In this document: in pieces, positions 49,153 to 57,331 of the stretch
Position numbering within the stretch: the stretch's first letter is position 1
How the letters are laid out: every line of letters starts with the position of its first letter
Source of the DNA: Lachnospiraceae bacterium
GTDB lineage: Bacteria > Bacillota > Clostridia > Lachnospirales > Lachnospiraceae
Length of the DNA: 64,000 nt
Reading direction: 5' to 3'
Assembly (NCBI GenBank): GCA_015056735.1
Contig: SVFT01000002.1
Span: 1 to 64,000 of the forward strand
Made by a program: the position numbers and the translations under genes
The notes under the pieces: generated by a model
Told to the model about the DNA's origin: nothing
Seen by the model: the letters and a program-made list of their open reading frames with translations, nothing else
The model's database searches: none

Positions 49153-49290
49153 GCGGGTGTGGCGGAACCGTGCGGGTTCATCTCCGCTCCGGTCGGCCCA
49201 AAACCGATCTACGTTCCACTTCGGTCGGTGCTAAGCACTCGTCCCCCGGACGAGCAGCCCCCCCCGGACGTCGTGGGCCCTGTCACCCGC
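49153..49290 (+). pseudogene. Deleted, interrupted tRNA-Leu copy 1
   Basis: It has the acceptor GCGGGTG / CACCCGC, but 36 bases from the D-loop through the anticodon and variable arm are missing compared with copy 3 (GCGGAA joins CCGTGC). About 95 bases are inserted in the T-loop after TTCA (near 49180-49278). The insert starts TCTCCGCTCCGGTCGGCCCA and ends CGTGGGC, as in copy 2, with a CTCGTCC / GGACGAG hairpin inside. Not a functional tRNA. Confidence 0.75.
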
Positions 49291-49340
49291 TTTTATAATG
49301 CGGACGGAAGAGAATAGTTGAAAAGAGAGTAATACAGTAC

Positions 49341-49465
49341 GCGGGTGTGACGGAATTGGCAGACGCGCCAGATTTAGGTTCTGGTGGGAGACCGTGCAGG
49401 TTCATCTCCGCTCCGGTCGGCCCAAAGCCGAGATCCCCCGGATCTCGTGGGCCCTGTCACCCGCA
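49341..49465 (+). tRNA. tRNA-Leu (TAG) copy 2, interrupted in the T-loop
   Basis: All parts of a tRNA-Leu are here: acceptor GCGGGTG / CACCCGC, anticodon TAG in TTTAGGT with stem CCAGA / TCTGG (changed in both strands against copy 3, so still paired). The T-loop TTCAAGT is broken: after TTCA comes a 48-base insert (49405-49452) in place of AGT. The insert folds as GGCCCA (49419-49424) with TGGGCC (49448-49453) around a perfect 8-pair hairpin CGAGATCC / GGATCTCG. D-stem has one mismatch (A10). Unless the insert is removed, it cannot be a normal tRNA. Confidence 0.7.
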
Positions 49466-49517
49466 TAATAATCAAGCGGAAGACAGAGATATATAAAGAA
49501 TTAATTTAATACAGTAC

Positions 49518-49597
49518 GCGGGTGTGGCGGAATTGGCAGACGCGCTAGATTTAGGTTCTAGTGGGAGACCGTGCAGGTTCAAGTCCTGTCACCCGCA
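49518..49597 (+). tRNA. tRNA-Leu (TAG) copy 3, intact
   Basis: Acceptor GCGGGTG / CACCCGC with A73, D-arm GCG/CGC, anticodon TAG, long variable arm, T-arm GCAGG-TTCAAGT-CCTGT. The 5' flank (AATACAGTAC) is the same as in copy 2, showing tandem duplication. A T-run follows (CATTTTTATGGG). Confidence 0.95.
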
Positions 49598-49674
49598 TTT
49601 TTATGGGTAAAAGCGAGGCAAATTCGTTTTTACCCTTTTCTTATAAAAAAGCAATCAGTTACAGGAAAAATGTA

Positions 49675-49704
49675 TTGACTATGGTACTATGCAATAGTAC
49701 CATA
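49675..49704 (+). promoter_or_regulatory. hicAB promoter with palindromic operator
   Basis: TTGACT (49675-49680), 17 bases, TACCAT (49698-49703). A perfect palindrome, TATGGTACTAT-GCA-ATAGTACCATA (49680-49704), fills the spacer and the -10 box; the HicB protein is the likely binder. With this promoter the transcript would start at or very near the hicA ATG, so it may be leaderless. Confidence 0.65.
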
Positions 49705-49709
49705 GAAAT

Positions 49710-49964
49710 ATGAATAGGAAACATCAGAAAACATATAAGAAGATATTCAAGGATCCGATCAATGCTGACATTGAATGGAAAGACATTGAGGCTTTGTTTA
49801 TTGCACTTGGCGCTGAAATCTCGGAAGGGAACGGCTCTCGAGTGCGGGTTATCTTAAACGGGCAGCGAGCTGTTTTTCACAGACCGCATCCGGAATCTGT
49901 CACAGATAAAGGAGCAGTGAAGTCGGTTCGAAAGTTTTTGGATAATGCGGAGGTGAAGCTATGA
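49710..49964 (+). CDS. hicA: HicA-type mRNA interferase toxin
   Basis: An 84-residue protein with the HicA fold: ADIEWKDIEALFIALGAEI, GSRVRV and the catalytic His in AVFHRPHPE. HicA toxins bind double-stranded-RNA-like structures and cut mRNA. There is no clear ribosome site and the start is close to the inferred transcription start. The stop overlaps hicB by 4 bases (ATGA), so toxin comes first, as is usual for HicAB. Confidence 0.85.
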   Translation: MNRKHQKTYKKIFKDPINADIEWKDIEALFIALGAEISEGNGSRVRVILNGQRAVFHRPHPESVTDKGAVKSVRKFLDNAEVKL

Positions 49965-50302
49965 ATACGATGATGTATAAGGGGTATGTCGGTGAGGTAG
50001 AATATGATGACGAGGGAAAGATTTTTTCCGGATCGGTGATCAATACAAAGACCGTGATCACTTTTCAGGGAACTTCAGTTGAGGAGCTGAATAGGGAATT
50101 CCAGCTGTCTGTTGATGATTACTTGGAATGGTGCGCCAAGGACGGTGTAGAGCCGGAAAAGCCTTACTCCGGAAAGCTGAACGTGCGTCTTAAACCGAAT
50201 ACGCACCAACGCGCTGCCGTTAAGGCTAAAACATTGGGAATCTCCTTGAACAGTTTTATTGAGAAAGCGATCGAGGATGAACTTATGGTATTAGAAAACT
50301 AA
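49961..50302 (+). CDS. hicB: HicB-type antitoxin
   Basis: A 113-residue partner. The N-terminal part (YKGYVGEVEYDDEGKIFSGSV) is the HicB domain that covers the toxin; the C-terminal part (KLNVRLKPNTHQRAAVKAK, ISLNSFIEKAIEDEL) is a ribbon-helix-helix DNA-binding region. It should bind the palindrome upstream and repress the operon. Short coding distance to the next gene (HD protein), which is likely separate. Confidence 0.85.
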   Translation: MNTMMYKGYVGEVEYDDEGKIFSGSVINTKTVITFQGTSVEELNREFQLSVDDYLEWCAKDGVEPEKPYSGKLNVRLKPNTHQRAAVKAKTLGISLNSFIEKAIEDELMVLEN

Positions 50303-50322
50303 GAAAAAGATGGGGGTTAGAA

Positions 50323-50907
50323 ATGACACGCGATGAAGCTTTTGCACTTTTAAAGAAATATAATAAAGATCCGTTTCATATCCAGCATGCGCTGACGGTG
50401 GAAGCGGTTATGAAGTGGTATGCGAATGAACTTGGATACGGCGATGAAGCAGAGCATTGGGCGACCGTTGGATTGCTGCATGATATCGATTTCGAATTGT
50501 ATCCGGATGAGCACTGCCTGAAGGCGCCGGAGCTTTTGTCGGAAGCAGGCGTATCGGAGGATATCATCCACTCGGTATGCTCACACGGCTATGGCATCAC
50601 TGTCGGTAACGGTACGACGATCGATGTGAAGCCGGAGCATGAGATGGAGAAGGTGCTTTTTGCGGCAGATGAGCTGACGGGCCTGATCTGGGCAGCAGCA
50701 CTTATGCGGCCTTCCAAGAGTACGAAGGACATGGAACTGAAGTCGCTTAAGAAAAAGTACAAAAGCAAAGGCTTTGCGGCCGGCTGCTCCAGAGAAGTGA
50801 TCGATCGCGGCGCCGAGCAGCTTGGCTGGGAACTTGATAAGCTCCTTGAGATGACACTCCGGGCGATGGCTGCGAGCGAAGACCTGATCAATTCGGAGAT
50901 GGAATGA
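50323..50907 (+). CDS. HD-domain hydrolase
   Basis: A 194-residue HD protein: HIQHALTVEAVMKWYA, the HD pair in GLLHDIDFELYPDEH and a later H...E region, so metal-dependent phosphohydrolase activity is likely. Substrate unknown. GGGGG before the ATG. It may share the hicAB transcript, since no terminator lies between. Confidence 0.85.
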   Translation: MTRDEAFALLKKYNKDPFHIQHALTVEAVMKWYANELGYGDEAEHWATVGLLHDIDFELYPDEHCLKAPELLSEAGVSEDIIHSVCSHGYGITVGNGTTIDVKPEHEMEKVLFAADELTGLIWAAALMRPSKSTKDMELKSLKKKYKSKGFAAGCSREVIDRGAEQLGWELDKLLEMTLRAMAASEDLINSEME

Positions 50908-50983
50908 GCCAGGGGGACGGGGTGCCTGGCTCAAAATTATGTAAACCAAGGGCTTGAAGTAAAATACTTCAAGCCCCCTTTTT
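50908..50983 (+). terminator. Terminator after HD gene
   Basis: A GAGCCAGG / CCTGGCTC hairpin at about 50906-50932 and a second, stronger perfect stem GGGCTTGAAGTA / TACTTCAAGCCC (50950-50976) with an AAA loop, followed by CCTTTTT. Confidence 0.85.
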
Positions 50984-51098
50984 CGTGATGCAGACTGCAG
51001 ATCGGCTTAAGAATCATGTAGCTTACTTGTGTTTTGTGTTATATTAAACGTGTAACATTGGAGTATTGCAAGAACAAAATGCGGAGGGTGAGCAACCT

Positions 51099-52070
51099 AT
51101 GAGAAAAGAGATTTCGATAGATGCCATAAAGGGAATACACATCGGGCAGACGGAAGATGACAAGGCAGGAACGGGCCTGACGGTGTTGATCAGTGAAAAG
51201 GGCATGCCGGCCGGTCTGGATGTCAGAGGCGGCGGCCCTGCATCAAGAGACAGTCAGCTCTTAAATCCGATCACAGCGGCACAGTTTGTACACGCGATCG
51301 TATTAGCCGGCGGCAGCGCATTCGGACTCGGTGCGGCGAACGGTGTGATGGCATATCTTGAGGAGCACGATATCGGCTTCGATGTCGGCGTGACCAAGGT
51401 CCCTCTTGTGGTGCAGTCGGATCTTTTTGATCTAACGGTCGGTGATATAAAGACACGTCCCGATTCGGATATGGGATACCGCGCAGCGAAGCTTGCGATG
51501 GAGGCCCCGAACTATCAGGATGGCAATTACGGCGCAGGGTGCGGTGCGACAGTCGGCAAGATCACCGGCATGGACAACTGCATGAAGACCGGCATCGGAA
51601 GCTATGCGATTCAGGTTGGCGAGTTGCAGATCGGTGCTGTTGTGGCGGTCAATGCGCTTGGCGATATTTACGATTGGAAGACCGGAAAAAAGATCGCAGG
51701 CCTCCTTACACCCGATCATAAGGGATTTGTCGATACCGTTTCCGTGATGGAGCAGAGTATCGCGGTTCATGAGAATAAATTCGTAGATAACACGACGATC
51801 GGTGTCGTGATCACAAATGCGGCATTTACTAAGCCGCAGCTCATCAAGATCGCGGGCATGACGCATAACGGCTATGCGCGTTCGATCAGACCGGTTCACA
51901 CCTCGGCGGACGGCGACAGCATCTATGCGGTTTCCGTCGGTGATGTCAGTGCGGATCAGGATCTTGTGGGCACACTTGCGGCGGAAGTGATGAGCGAAGC
52001 GATCATCCGCGCCGTACAGAACGCAGAGAGTGCCTTCGGGTTTACTGCGGCTAAAGATCTTTCATTTTAA
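51099..52070 (+). CDS. P1-family self-processing aminopeptidase (DmpA-like)
   Basis: A 323-residue enzyme from ATG 51099 (GGAGGGTGA 7 bases upstream). It belongs to the DmpA/OAT N-terminal-nucleophile family: VLAGGSAFGLGAANG, the autocleavage/nucleophile segment NTTIGVVITNA, and HTSADGDSIYAVS. Such enzymes self-cleave into two chains and then release N-terminal residues from peptides or beta-amino acids. Cytoplasmic (no signal peptide). The next gene is 20 bases away. Confidence 0.9.
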   Translation: MRKEISIDAIKGIHIGQTEDDKAGTGLTVLISEKGMPAGLDVRGGGPASRDSQLLNPITAAQFVHAIVLAGGSAFGLGAANGVMAYLEEHDIGFDVGVTKVPLVVQSDLFDLTVGDIKTRPDSDMGYRAAKLAMEAPNYQDGNYGAGCGATVGKITGMDNCMKTGIGSYAIQVGELQIGAVVAVNALGDIYDWKTGKKIAGLLTPDHKGFVDTVSVMEQSIAVHENKFVDNTTIGVVITNAAFTKPQLIKIAGMTHNGYARSIRPVHTSADGDSIYAVSVGDVSADQDLVGTLAAEVMSEAIIRAVQNAESAFGFTAAKDLSF

Positions 52071-52090
52071 AGGGGCCCCGTGATCTTATC

Positions 52091-53182
52091 ATGAATCCAT
52101 TTATCATCGTTTGTGCCGTATTACTGGGCTTGATGCTGATCGAGGCGGCCCTTTTGGTCCACAGTATGCTGGTATCGCTTTACCGGTACCGAAATATCGT
52201 GCTTACCGGCTCCATGCTGGCTACACTTTTGCTCCTGTCGTATATGGCAGTGTATGGGATCTTGGCGGATCCGGGTGTACGCGGAGCAGAGCCGATCATA
52301 ACGCTCCTTCACCGCGCGCCGCGCGACTTTGCCCATGCGGCGATCTGGGTGATCTATACACTCGGCGGATTGATGTTTGTGAGCAATCTGGCGCTTGCAA
52401 AGCATGAGGGTGCGCGTCCGAAGAATTTCGTCGGAACTTTTATGGGTGTGTTTGCGATCCTCGGTACCGGCATTGTGTACTATGCGGCCGAGTGGCTCGA
52501 CGTACTGAGGACGGATATACCGGCACTTCACATTTTTGCAGATTTTCTCTCGCTCTTTATGTACTGCGCCCTTGACTATATGGAATGCATTATGTTTGGG
52601 ATGATCATTATGGGCGCCGTGGCGGCAAAGTGGATTCCGGTATATGACAAGGACTACATTATCATCCCGGGCTGTTCGATCCGAAAGGACGGTGGCCTGT
52701 TCCCGCTGATCAGGGGCAGGGTGAACAAAGCGATCCGCTATGCCTGGGATCAGGAGACCGCAACGGATAAGAAAGTCTGCTTCATCCCATCCGGCGGAAA
52801 GGGAACGAATGAAGTCATGAGCGAAGGATCGGCGATGGAATTCTACCTTTTATCGCATGGTGCGGAGTCGGATGAGGTCTTTGCGGAAAAGGATTCCAGC
52901 AATACGTATGAGAACTTCCTTTTTTCCAAAAAGATCATTGACAAGTTGAAACCGAATGCCCGCGTGGCATTTTCCACAACAAACTACCATGTGCTTCGAT
53001 GCGGGATGCTCGCAAAGCGCATCGGCTTTGAACATGTGGAAGGGATCGCGAGCCGGACAAAATGGTATTTCTGGCCGAACGGTTTTGCAAGAGAGGTCGT
53101 GGCGATCCTTTCGCTCAATGCAAAGTGGCAGGTGACGGCGGCACTGATCGTAGCGGCTGCATGTCTGGGACTTTCACTGTGA
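52091..53182 (+). CDS. YdcF/SanA-like membrane protein
   Basis: A 363-residue protein. Residues 1-195 hold about five hydrophobic segments; the C-terminal part (about 195-345) is a DUF218/YdcF domain (IIIPGCSIRKDGGLFPLIRGRV, FIPSGGKGTNEVMSEG, DSSNTYEN), which in homologues has a Rossmann-like fold and is linked to cell-envelope processes. The last residues return to a membrane segment. Short spacing after the peptidase gene suggests an operon. Confidence 0.85.
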   Translation: MNPFIIVCAVLLGLMLIEAALLVHSMLVSLYRYRNIVLTGSMLATLLLLSYMAVYGILADPGVRGAEPIITLLHRAPRDFAHAAIWVIYTLGGLMFVSNLALAKHEGARPKNFVGTFMGVFAILGTGIVYYAAEWLDVLRTDIPALHIFADFLSLFMYCALDYMECIMFGMIIMGAVAAKWIPVYDKDYIIIPGCSIRKDGGLFPLIRGRVNKAIRYAWDQETATDKKVCFIPSGGKGTNEVMSEGSAMEFYLLSHGAESDEVFAEKDSSNTYENFLFSKKIIDKLKPNARVAFSTTNYHVLRCGMLAKRIGFEHVEGIASRTKWYFWPNGFAREVVAILSLNAKWQVTAALIVAAACLGLSL

Positions 53183-53337
53183 GATGACCTCGTGGATGTT
53201 TTTGGGTCTTTCAGAACACACATTTTACACAAAACAGACACAAAACGATCATCAAATAAACAAGTTTTCAACATATTCATGCGGTATTCTTCTTTCATCG
53301 GGCAGCGCTATATTGCCCCGCATGAAAGGAGAAAGAT

Positions 53338-54801
53338 ATGAGAAAAAGAACTTCCGTGGCGCTTTCGGCGCTCCTGTTGTCCGCCTCTCTGATGATGTCT
53401 GCCTGCGGGCAGAATCCGGACACGGTAGGTGCCGTTGCCGGTTCGATTGAAACCACCGAGACGGCTGACAATGAATCGAAAGATGCTGTGACATATGAAG
53501 CGTCCGGCGATAATGAGCATGCGCTCGCCGCTGACGGAGAGACGGTATCCTACGACAATATTATTGTAAACAAGACCGGGAACGGCGATGGAGACGAAGC
53601 AGATTTTTACGGAGAAAATGCAGCCGTTTTCGCAACGAACAAGGCGGATATGACGATCAAAAATGCGACGATCACTTCGGACGGATCGCATGCAAATGCG
53701 GTATTTTCGTATGGGGAAGGGACGAAGCTTGCGATCTCTGATTCCACTATTCATACGACATCAAACAACTCCGGCGGTATCATGGTGACCGGCGGCGGAT
53801 CACTTGATGCAGATAACCTGACGGTTGATACGAAGGGCGGTTCCAGTGCACCGATCCGAAGCGACAGAGGCGGTGGGACCATGAATGTAACGGGCGGAAC
53901 ATACTCGAGCTACGGCAAGGGCTCTCCTGCAGTATATTCCACGGCAGATATCAACGTATCCAATGCAACTCTGTATGCCGATGTTTCGGAGGGTATCGTT
54001 GTGGAAGGCGCAAATTCCGTCACCTTAAATGATGTGAATGTGACCGCCAGCCATACTGAGCATAACAGTGATAAGTCCGACCATTTCCAGGCGGTTATGA
54101 TCTATCAGTCCATGTCGGGTGATGCGGACGAAGGGACAGCTTCCTTTAACATGAAAGGCGGCAGCCTGACATCGAAAAACGGTGGTCTGTTCTTTGTAAA
54201 CAATACAGTGGCGACGATCGGCCTGGAAGACGTAAAAATGACAAATGCGTCAGATGATCTTCTGACCGTTGCGGCAGCAGGCTGGGGCACGGAAGGTGCA
54301 AACGGCGGACAGGTCACGCTGAATGCGGTCAAGCAGGATCTTGACGGCGTCATCACGGTAGATGACATTTCGACGCTCAATCTGCTTCTTGGGAAGGACA
54401 GCAATTTCAGCGGTTCTGTCGACGGCAAGGGCGAAGTGTATGTGGAACTGAAAGACGGGGCAAAATGGGTCCTGACGGGCGATTCAGCGATCTCGTCTCT
54501 TACATGTGACGCGGATTCCATCGATCTGAACGGCTTTACGCTTACCGTGGACGGCAAGGAATATGAGGCCGGAACGGCATCGACGGGTACACGGATCGAA
54601 GTGAAGGAGACCCGGGGAAAAGACACCCATCCGGAGAAGCCTGACGGCGGCCCGAACGGCAATCCGCCTGAAGGACAGGGAGGAAACCCTCCTGAAAAGC
54701 CGGACGGCAATCCTCCCGAAAAGCCGGAAGGAGCACCGGATGGAAATCCGCCCGAAAAGCCAAGCGGCAACCCGCCCGCAAAGCCGGGAGAAAGTGAATA
54801 G
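53338..54801 (+). CDS. Beta-helix lipoprotein with Pro-rich tail
   Basis: A 487-residue lipoprotein. The signal peptide ends LMMSAC near residue 22, so it is lipid-anchored. Residues about 70-400 contain short repeats of aliphatic and Asn/Asp/Thr residues (TIKNATITSDG, AISDSTIHTTSNN, DADNLTVDTKGG) typical of a right-handed parallel beta-helix, possibly binding or cleaving sugars; no catalytic motif can be named. A proline-, glutamate- and glycine-rich tail (about 425-487) likely reaches through the wall. AAAGGAG precedes the ATG. The next gene starts 2 bases after its stop. Confidence 0.8.
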   Translation: MRKRTSVALSALLLSASLMMSACGQNPDTVGAVAGSIETTETADNESKDAVTYEASGDNEHALAADGETVSYDNIIVNKTGNGDGDEADFYGENAAVFATNKADMTIKNATITSDGSHANAVFSYGEGTKLAISDSTIHTTSNNSGGIMVTGGGSLDADNLTVDTKGGSSAPIRSDRGGGTMNVTGGTYSSYGKGSPAVYSTADINVSNATLYADVSEGIVVEGANSVTLNDVNVTASHTEHNSDKSDHFQAVMIYQSMSGDADEGTASFNMKGGSLTSKNGGLFFVNNTVATIGLEDVKMTNASDDLLTVAAAGWGTEGANGGQVTLNAVKQDLDGVITVDDISTLNLLLGKDSNFSGSVDGKGEVYVELKDGAKWVLTGDSAISSLTCDADSIDLNGFTLTVDGKEYEAGTASTGTRIEVKETRGKDTHPEKPDGGPNGNPPEGQGGNPPEKPDGNPPEKPEGAPDGNPPEKPSGNPPAKPGESE

Positions 54802-54803
54802 GC

Positions 54804-55520
54804 ATGAAGATCATCAATCTGTGTGATACACTGAAATGCAGCGATACAACTGCGGCGGTCCGATTTTTTTCGGACGGCCGCAGCATGCGCGTTACGGAAA
54901 ACCTGATCCGGGAGCATACGATCGCGGTTTATACGGATGGGGTGCTTGCGATGGAGATCGCCTGCACAGCGACGGCGCTTCCGGAACTTGTTGTGGGGCG
55001 CCTTTTTACGGAAGGCAGGATCAGCGGGGCAGCTGAGATCGAATCGCTTACGATCGGAGAAAACGGTGAAAGGGCCGATGTGGCTTTGCGATCTGCAAAA
55101 GCGCCCGCGGCCGTGGACGGGCGGGAACCGCTTTCGACAGCTTTTGACAAGGATGCTCTATTTGCGCTTCTTAAGAAAGCGGGCGAAGAGCTTCCACTCC
55201 ATAAACTGACGCATGCCGCGCACGGTGCGCTTCTAATGGATGTGACAGGCACGTCATATGCTGCGGAGGATATCGGCAGGCACAATGCGATCGACAAGGT
55301 CATCGGGCATCTTCTCATTGAAGGATACGATCCGAAGAAGTGCCTGATCTATACGACGGGCCGTGTGCCGCTTGATTCGGTGAACAAAGCGATCCGCGCC
55401 GGCGTGGCGGCGATCGTATCCAAGGCCGATCCGACGGCGGAGACTGTGCAGGCTGCGCATGATGCGGGACTGCGCCTGATCTGCAGGGCAAGGAACGACT
55501 CCTTTGATCTGTATGAATGA
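54804..55520 (+). CDS. fdhD: FdhD-like sulfur carrier without CxxC
   Basis: A 238-residue FdhD homologue, which in E. coli transfers sulfur from IscS to the molybdenum cofactor of formate dehydrogenase. The C-terminal core is well preserved (AEDIGRHNAIDKVIG, YTTGRVPLDSVNKAIRAGVAAIVSKADPT). The CxxC loop of classical FdhD is missing; that region reads REPLSTAFDKDALFALLK. Such Cys-less forms are known in clostridia. No formate dehydrogenase lies in the window. The start is 2 bases after the lipoprotein stop, so coupling is likely. Confidence 0.85.
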   Translation: MKIINLCDTLKCSDTTAAVRFFSDGRSMRVTENLIREHTIAVYTDGVLAMEIACTATALPELVVGRLFTEGRISGAAEIESLTIGENGERADVALRSAKAPAAVDGREPLSTAFDKDALFALLKKAGEELPLHKLTHAAHGALLMDVTGTSYAAEDIGRHNAIDKVIGHLLIEGYDPKKCLIYTTGRVPLDSVNKAIRAGVAAIVSKADPTAETVQAAHDAGLRLICRARNDSFDLYE

Positions 55521-55532
55521 CTGCGGAAGCAT

Positions 55533-55573
55533 TGACGGGATCTTCAAATCCCTTTACACTTGGGTAAAGGGAC
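55533..55573 (+). promoter_or_regulatory. ABC exporter promoter with overlapping palindrome
   Basis: TTGACG (55533-55538), 17 bases, TACACT (55556-55561). A perfect palindrome TCCCTTTAC (55550-55558) / GTAAAGGGA (55565-55573) overlaps the -10 box, which fits repression. No regulator gene is adjacent. Confidence 0.5.
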
Positions 55574-55597
55574 GGGAGTTCCTTTTGGAGATGCGAT

Positions 55598-57331
55598 ATG
55601 AAACGATATGCTAAATATATCAAGCCTTACAAGGCTTATTTTATTTTGGGGCCGATCTTTATGCTCACGGAAGTGGCCGGCGATGTGTATATGCCGACAC
55701 TGATGGCCGACATCATCAACGTTGGCGCGGCCAATCACGATGTGCCCTATATCTTAAGAAACGGTGCGCTGATGATCCTGCTTGCCTTTGTGATGATGAC
55801 AGGCGGTATTCTCGGTGCCTATTTTGCTGCAAAGGCATCGATCGGTTTCTGTACTGATCTTCGGTCCGATCTGTTTAAAAAGGTGCAGACTTTTTCTTTT
55901 CGCAACATCGATTCGTTTTCAACGGGTTCGCTCATCACGCGTCTGACCAATGACGTGACGCAGGTGCAGAACGTCATCATGATGGGCCTTCGCATGTTCC
56001 TTCGTGCACCCGGCATGATGGTCGGCGCGATCATCATGGCATATCTGATGAATAAGCGTCTGACGATGATCTTTGCGGTCGCGATCCCGCTTCTTGCCGT
56101 TTCCATTGCTGCTTTGATCTTTATCGCTTTTCCTCGGTTTCTGATCATGCAGAAAAAGCTGGATGCGCTCAATACCTGTACGCAGGAAGATCTGACCAAT
56201 ATTCGCATCATCAAATCCTTTGTCCGTGAGGATTTTGAGAATAAAAAGTTTTCGGAGCGCAGCGCCGACTTAAAGCAGGCCGGACTGCATGCACTGCGTG
56301 TCGTGATTCTGCATATGCCCGTCATGATGCTTGCTATGAACCTGACGACACTTGCGGTTGTCTGGGTTGGCGGCAACCAGATCCTCGATGGCGAGATGCC
56401 GGTCGGCGATCTGACGGCTTTTACGACCTATATCGTGCAGATCCTGATGTCCCTGATGATGCTTGCGATGGTCCTTCTGAATTCGACAAGAGCGACGGCG
56501 AGCATCAGGCGTATCAACGAAGTGCTGGAAACAGAAGCGGAACTGTCCGATGCGGATGCGGCACATCCGGATAAGACGGTAGCAGAAGGCAGTATCGTTT
56601 TTGACCACGTTTCCTTCTCCTACTATGAAGGCAGCTCCGAGAAGGTGCTCAGCGATATCAATCTGAAGATTGTTCCCGGTGAGACGGTCGGGATCGTCGG
56701 CACGACAGGCTGCGGCAAGACGTCGCTTGTCCAGCTGATCCCGCGCCTGTATGACGTGAGCGAGGGGCGCGTTACGGTCTCCGGGATCGATGTCCGCGAT
56801 TACAGCCTTGAGAATCTGCGAAGCGGCGTCGGTATGGTCCTTCAGAAAAACGTGCTATTTTCCGGCTCGATCGAGGACAACCTTCGCTGGGGCGATGCGA
56901 ATGCGACGGATGAGGAGATCCGCGGCGTCCTGGAAGATGCCTGCGCGATCGATTTTGTGGAAAAAATGGAAAAGGGCAGCAGGTCGGAGCTTGAGCGCGG
57001 AGGCGCAAATGTTTCCGGCGGGCAGAAGCAGCGGCTTTGCATCGCGCGTGCCCTCTTAAAGCGGCCGAAGATTCTGATCCTGGATGATTCGACCAGCGCG
57101 GTTGACACCGCGACGGAAGCACGGATCCGCATGGCTTTTTATACAACCTTGAAGGATACGACTGTGATCATCATTGCGCAGAGGATCTCCTCCGTTATGG
57201 AGGCGGATAAGATCGTTGTGATGGATGACGGACGGATCGTCGGAATCGGAACGCATCCCGAACTGATGCAGAACTGCGAAGAATACAGAGAGATCTATGA
57301 ATCGCAGCGGAACAGGGAGGTGACGGCGTAA
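55598..57331 (+). CDS. ABC exporter subunit with degenerate ATPase site
   Basis: A 577-residue half transporter: six-segment membrane domain (1-310) and ATPase (about 340-577). Walker A GTTGCGKTS, signature VSGGQKQR, Walker B LILDDSTSAVDT. The catalytic Glu after Walker B is Asp, the mark of the degenerate partner in heterodimeric exporters of the TM287/288 type. The stop overlaps the next start by one base, so the two form a pair. Substrate unknown (drugs or lipids). Confidence 0.92.
   Translation: MKRYAKYIKPYKAYFILGPIFMLTEVAGDVYMPTLMADIINVGAANHDVPYILRNGALMILLAFVMMTGGILGAYFAAKASIGFCTDLRSDLFKKVQTFSFRNIDSFSTGSLITRLTNDVTQVQNVIMMGLRMFLRAPGMMVGAIIMAYLMNKRLTMIFAVAIPLLAVSIAALIFIAFPRFLIMQKKLDALNTCTQEDLTNIRIIKSFVREDFENKKFSERSADLKQAGLHALRVVILHMPVMMLAMNLTTLAVVWVGGNQILDGEMPVGDLTAFTTYIVQILMSLMMLAMVLLNSTRATASIRRINEVLETEAELSDADAAHPDKTVAEGSIVFDHVSFSYYEGSSEKVLSDINLKIVPGETVGIVGTTGCGKTSLVQLIPRLYDVSEGRVTVSGIDVRDYSLENLRSGVGMVLQKNVLFSGSIEDNLRWGDANATDEEIRGVLEDACAIDFVEKMEKGSRSELERGGANVSGGQKQRLCIARALLKRPKILILDDSTSAVDTATEARIRMAFYTTLKDTTVIIIAQRISSVMEADKIVVMDDGRIVGIGTHPELMQNCEEYREIYESQRNREVTA

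Noticed and set aside
49090-49317. 75-codon open frame
   Set aside because: It runs through tRNA-Leu copy 1 and its insert; it has no ribosome site.
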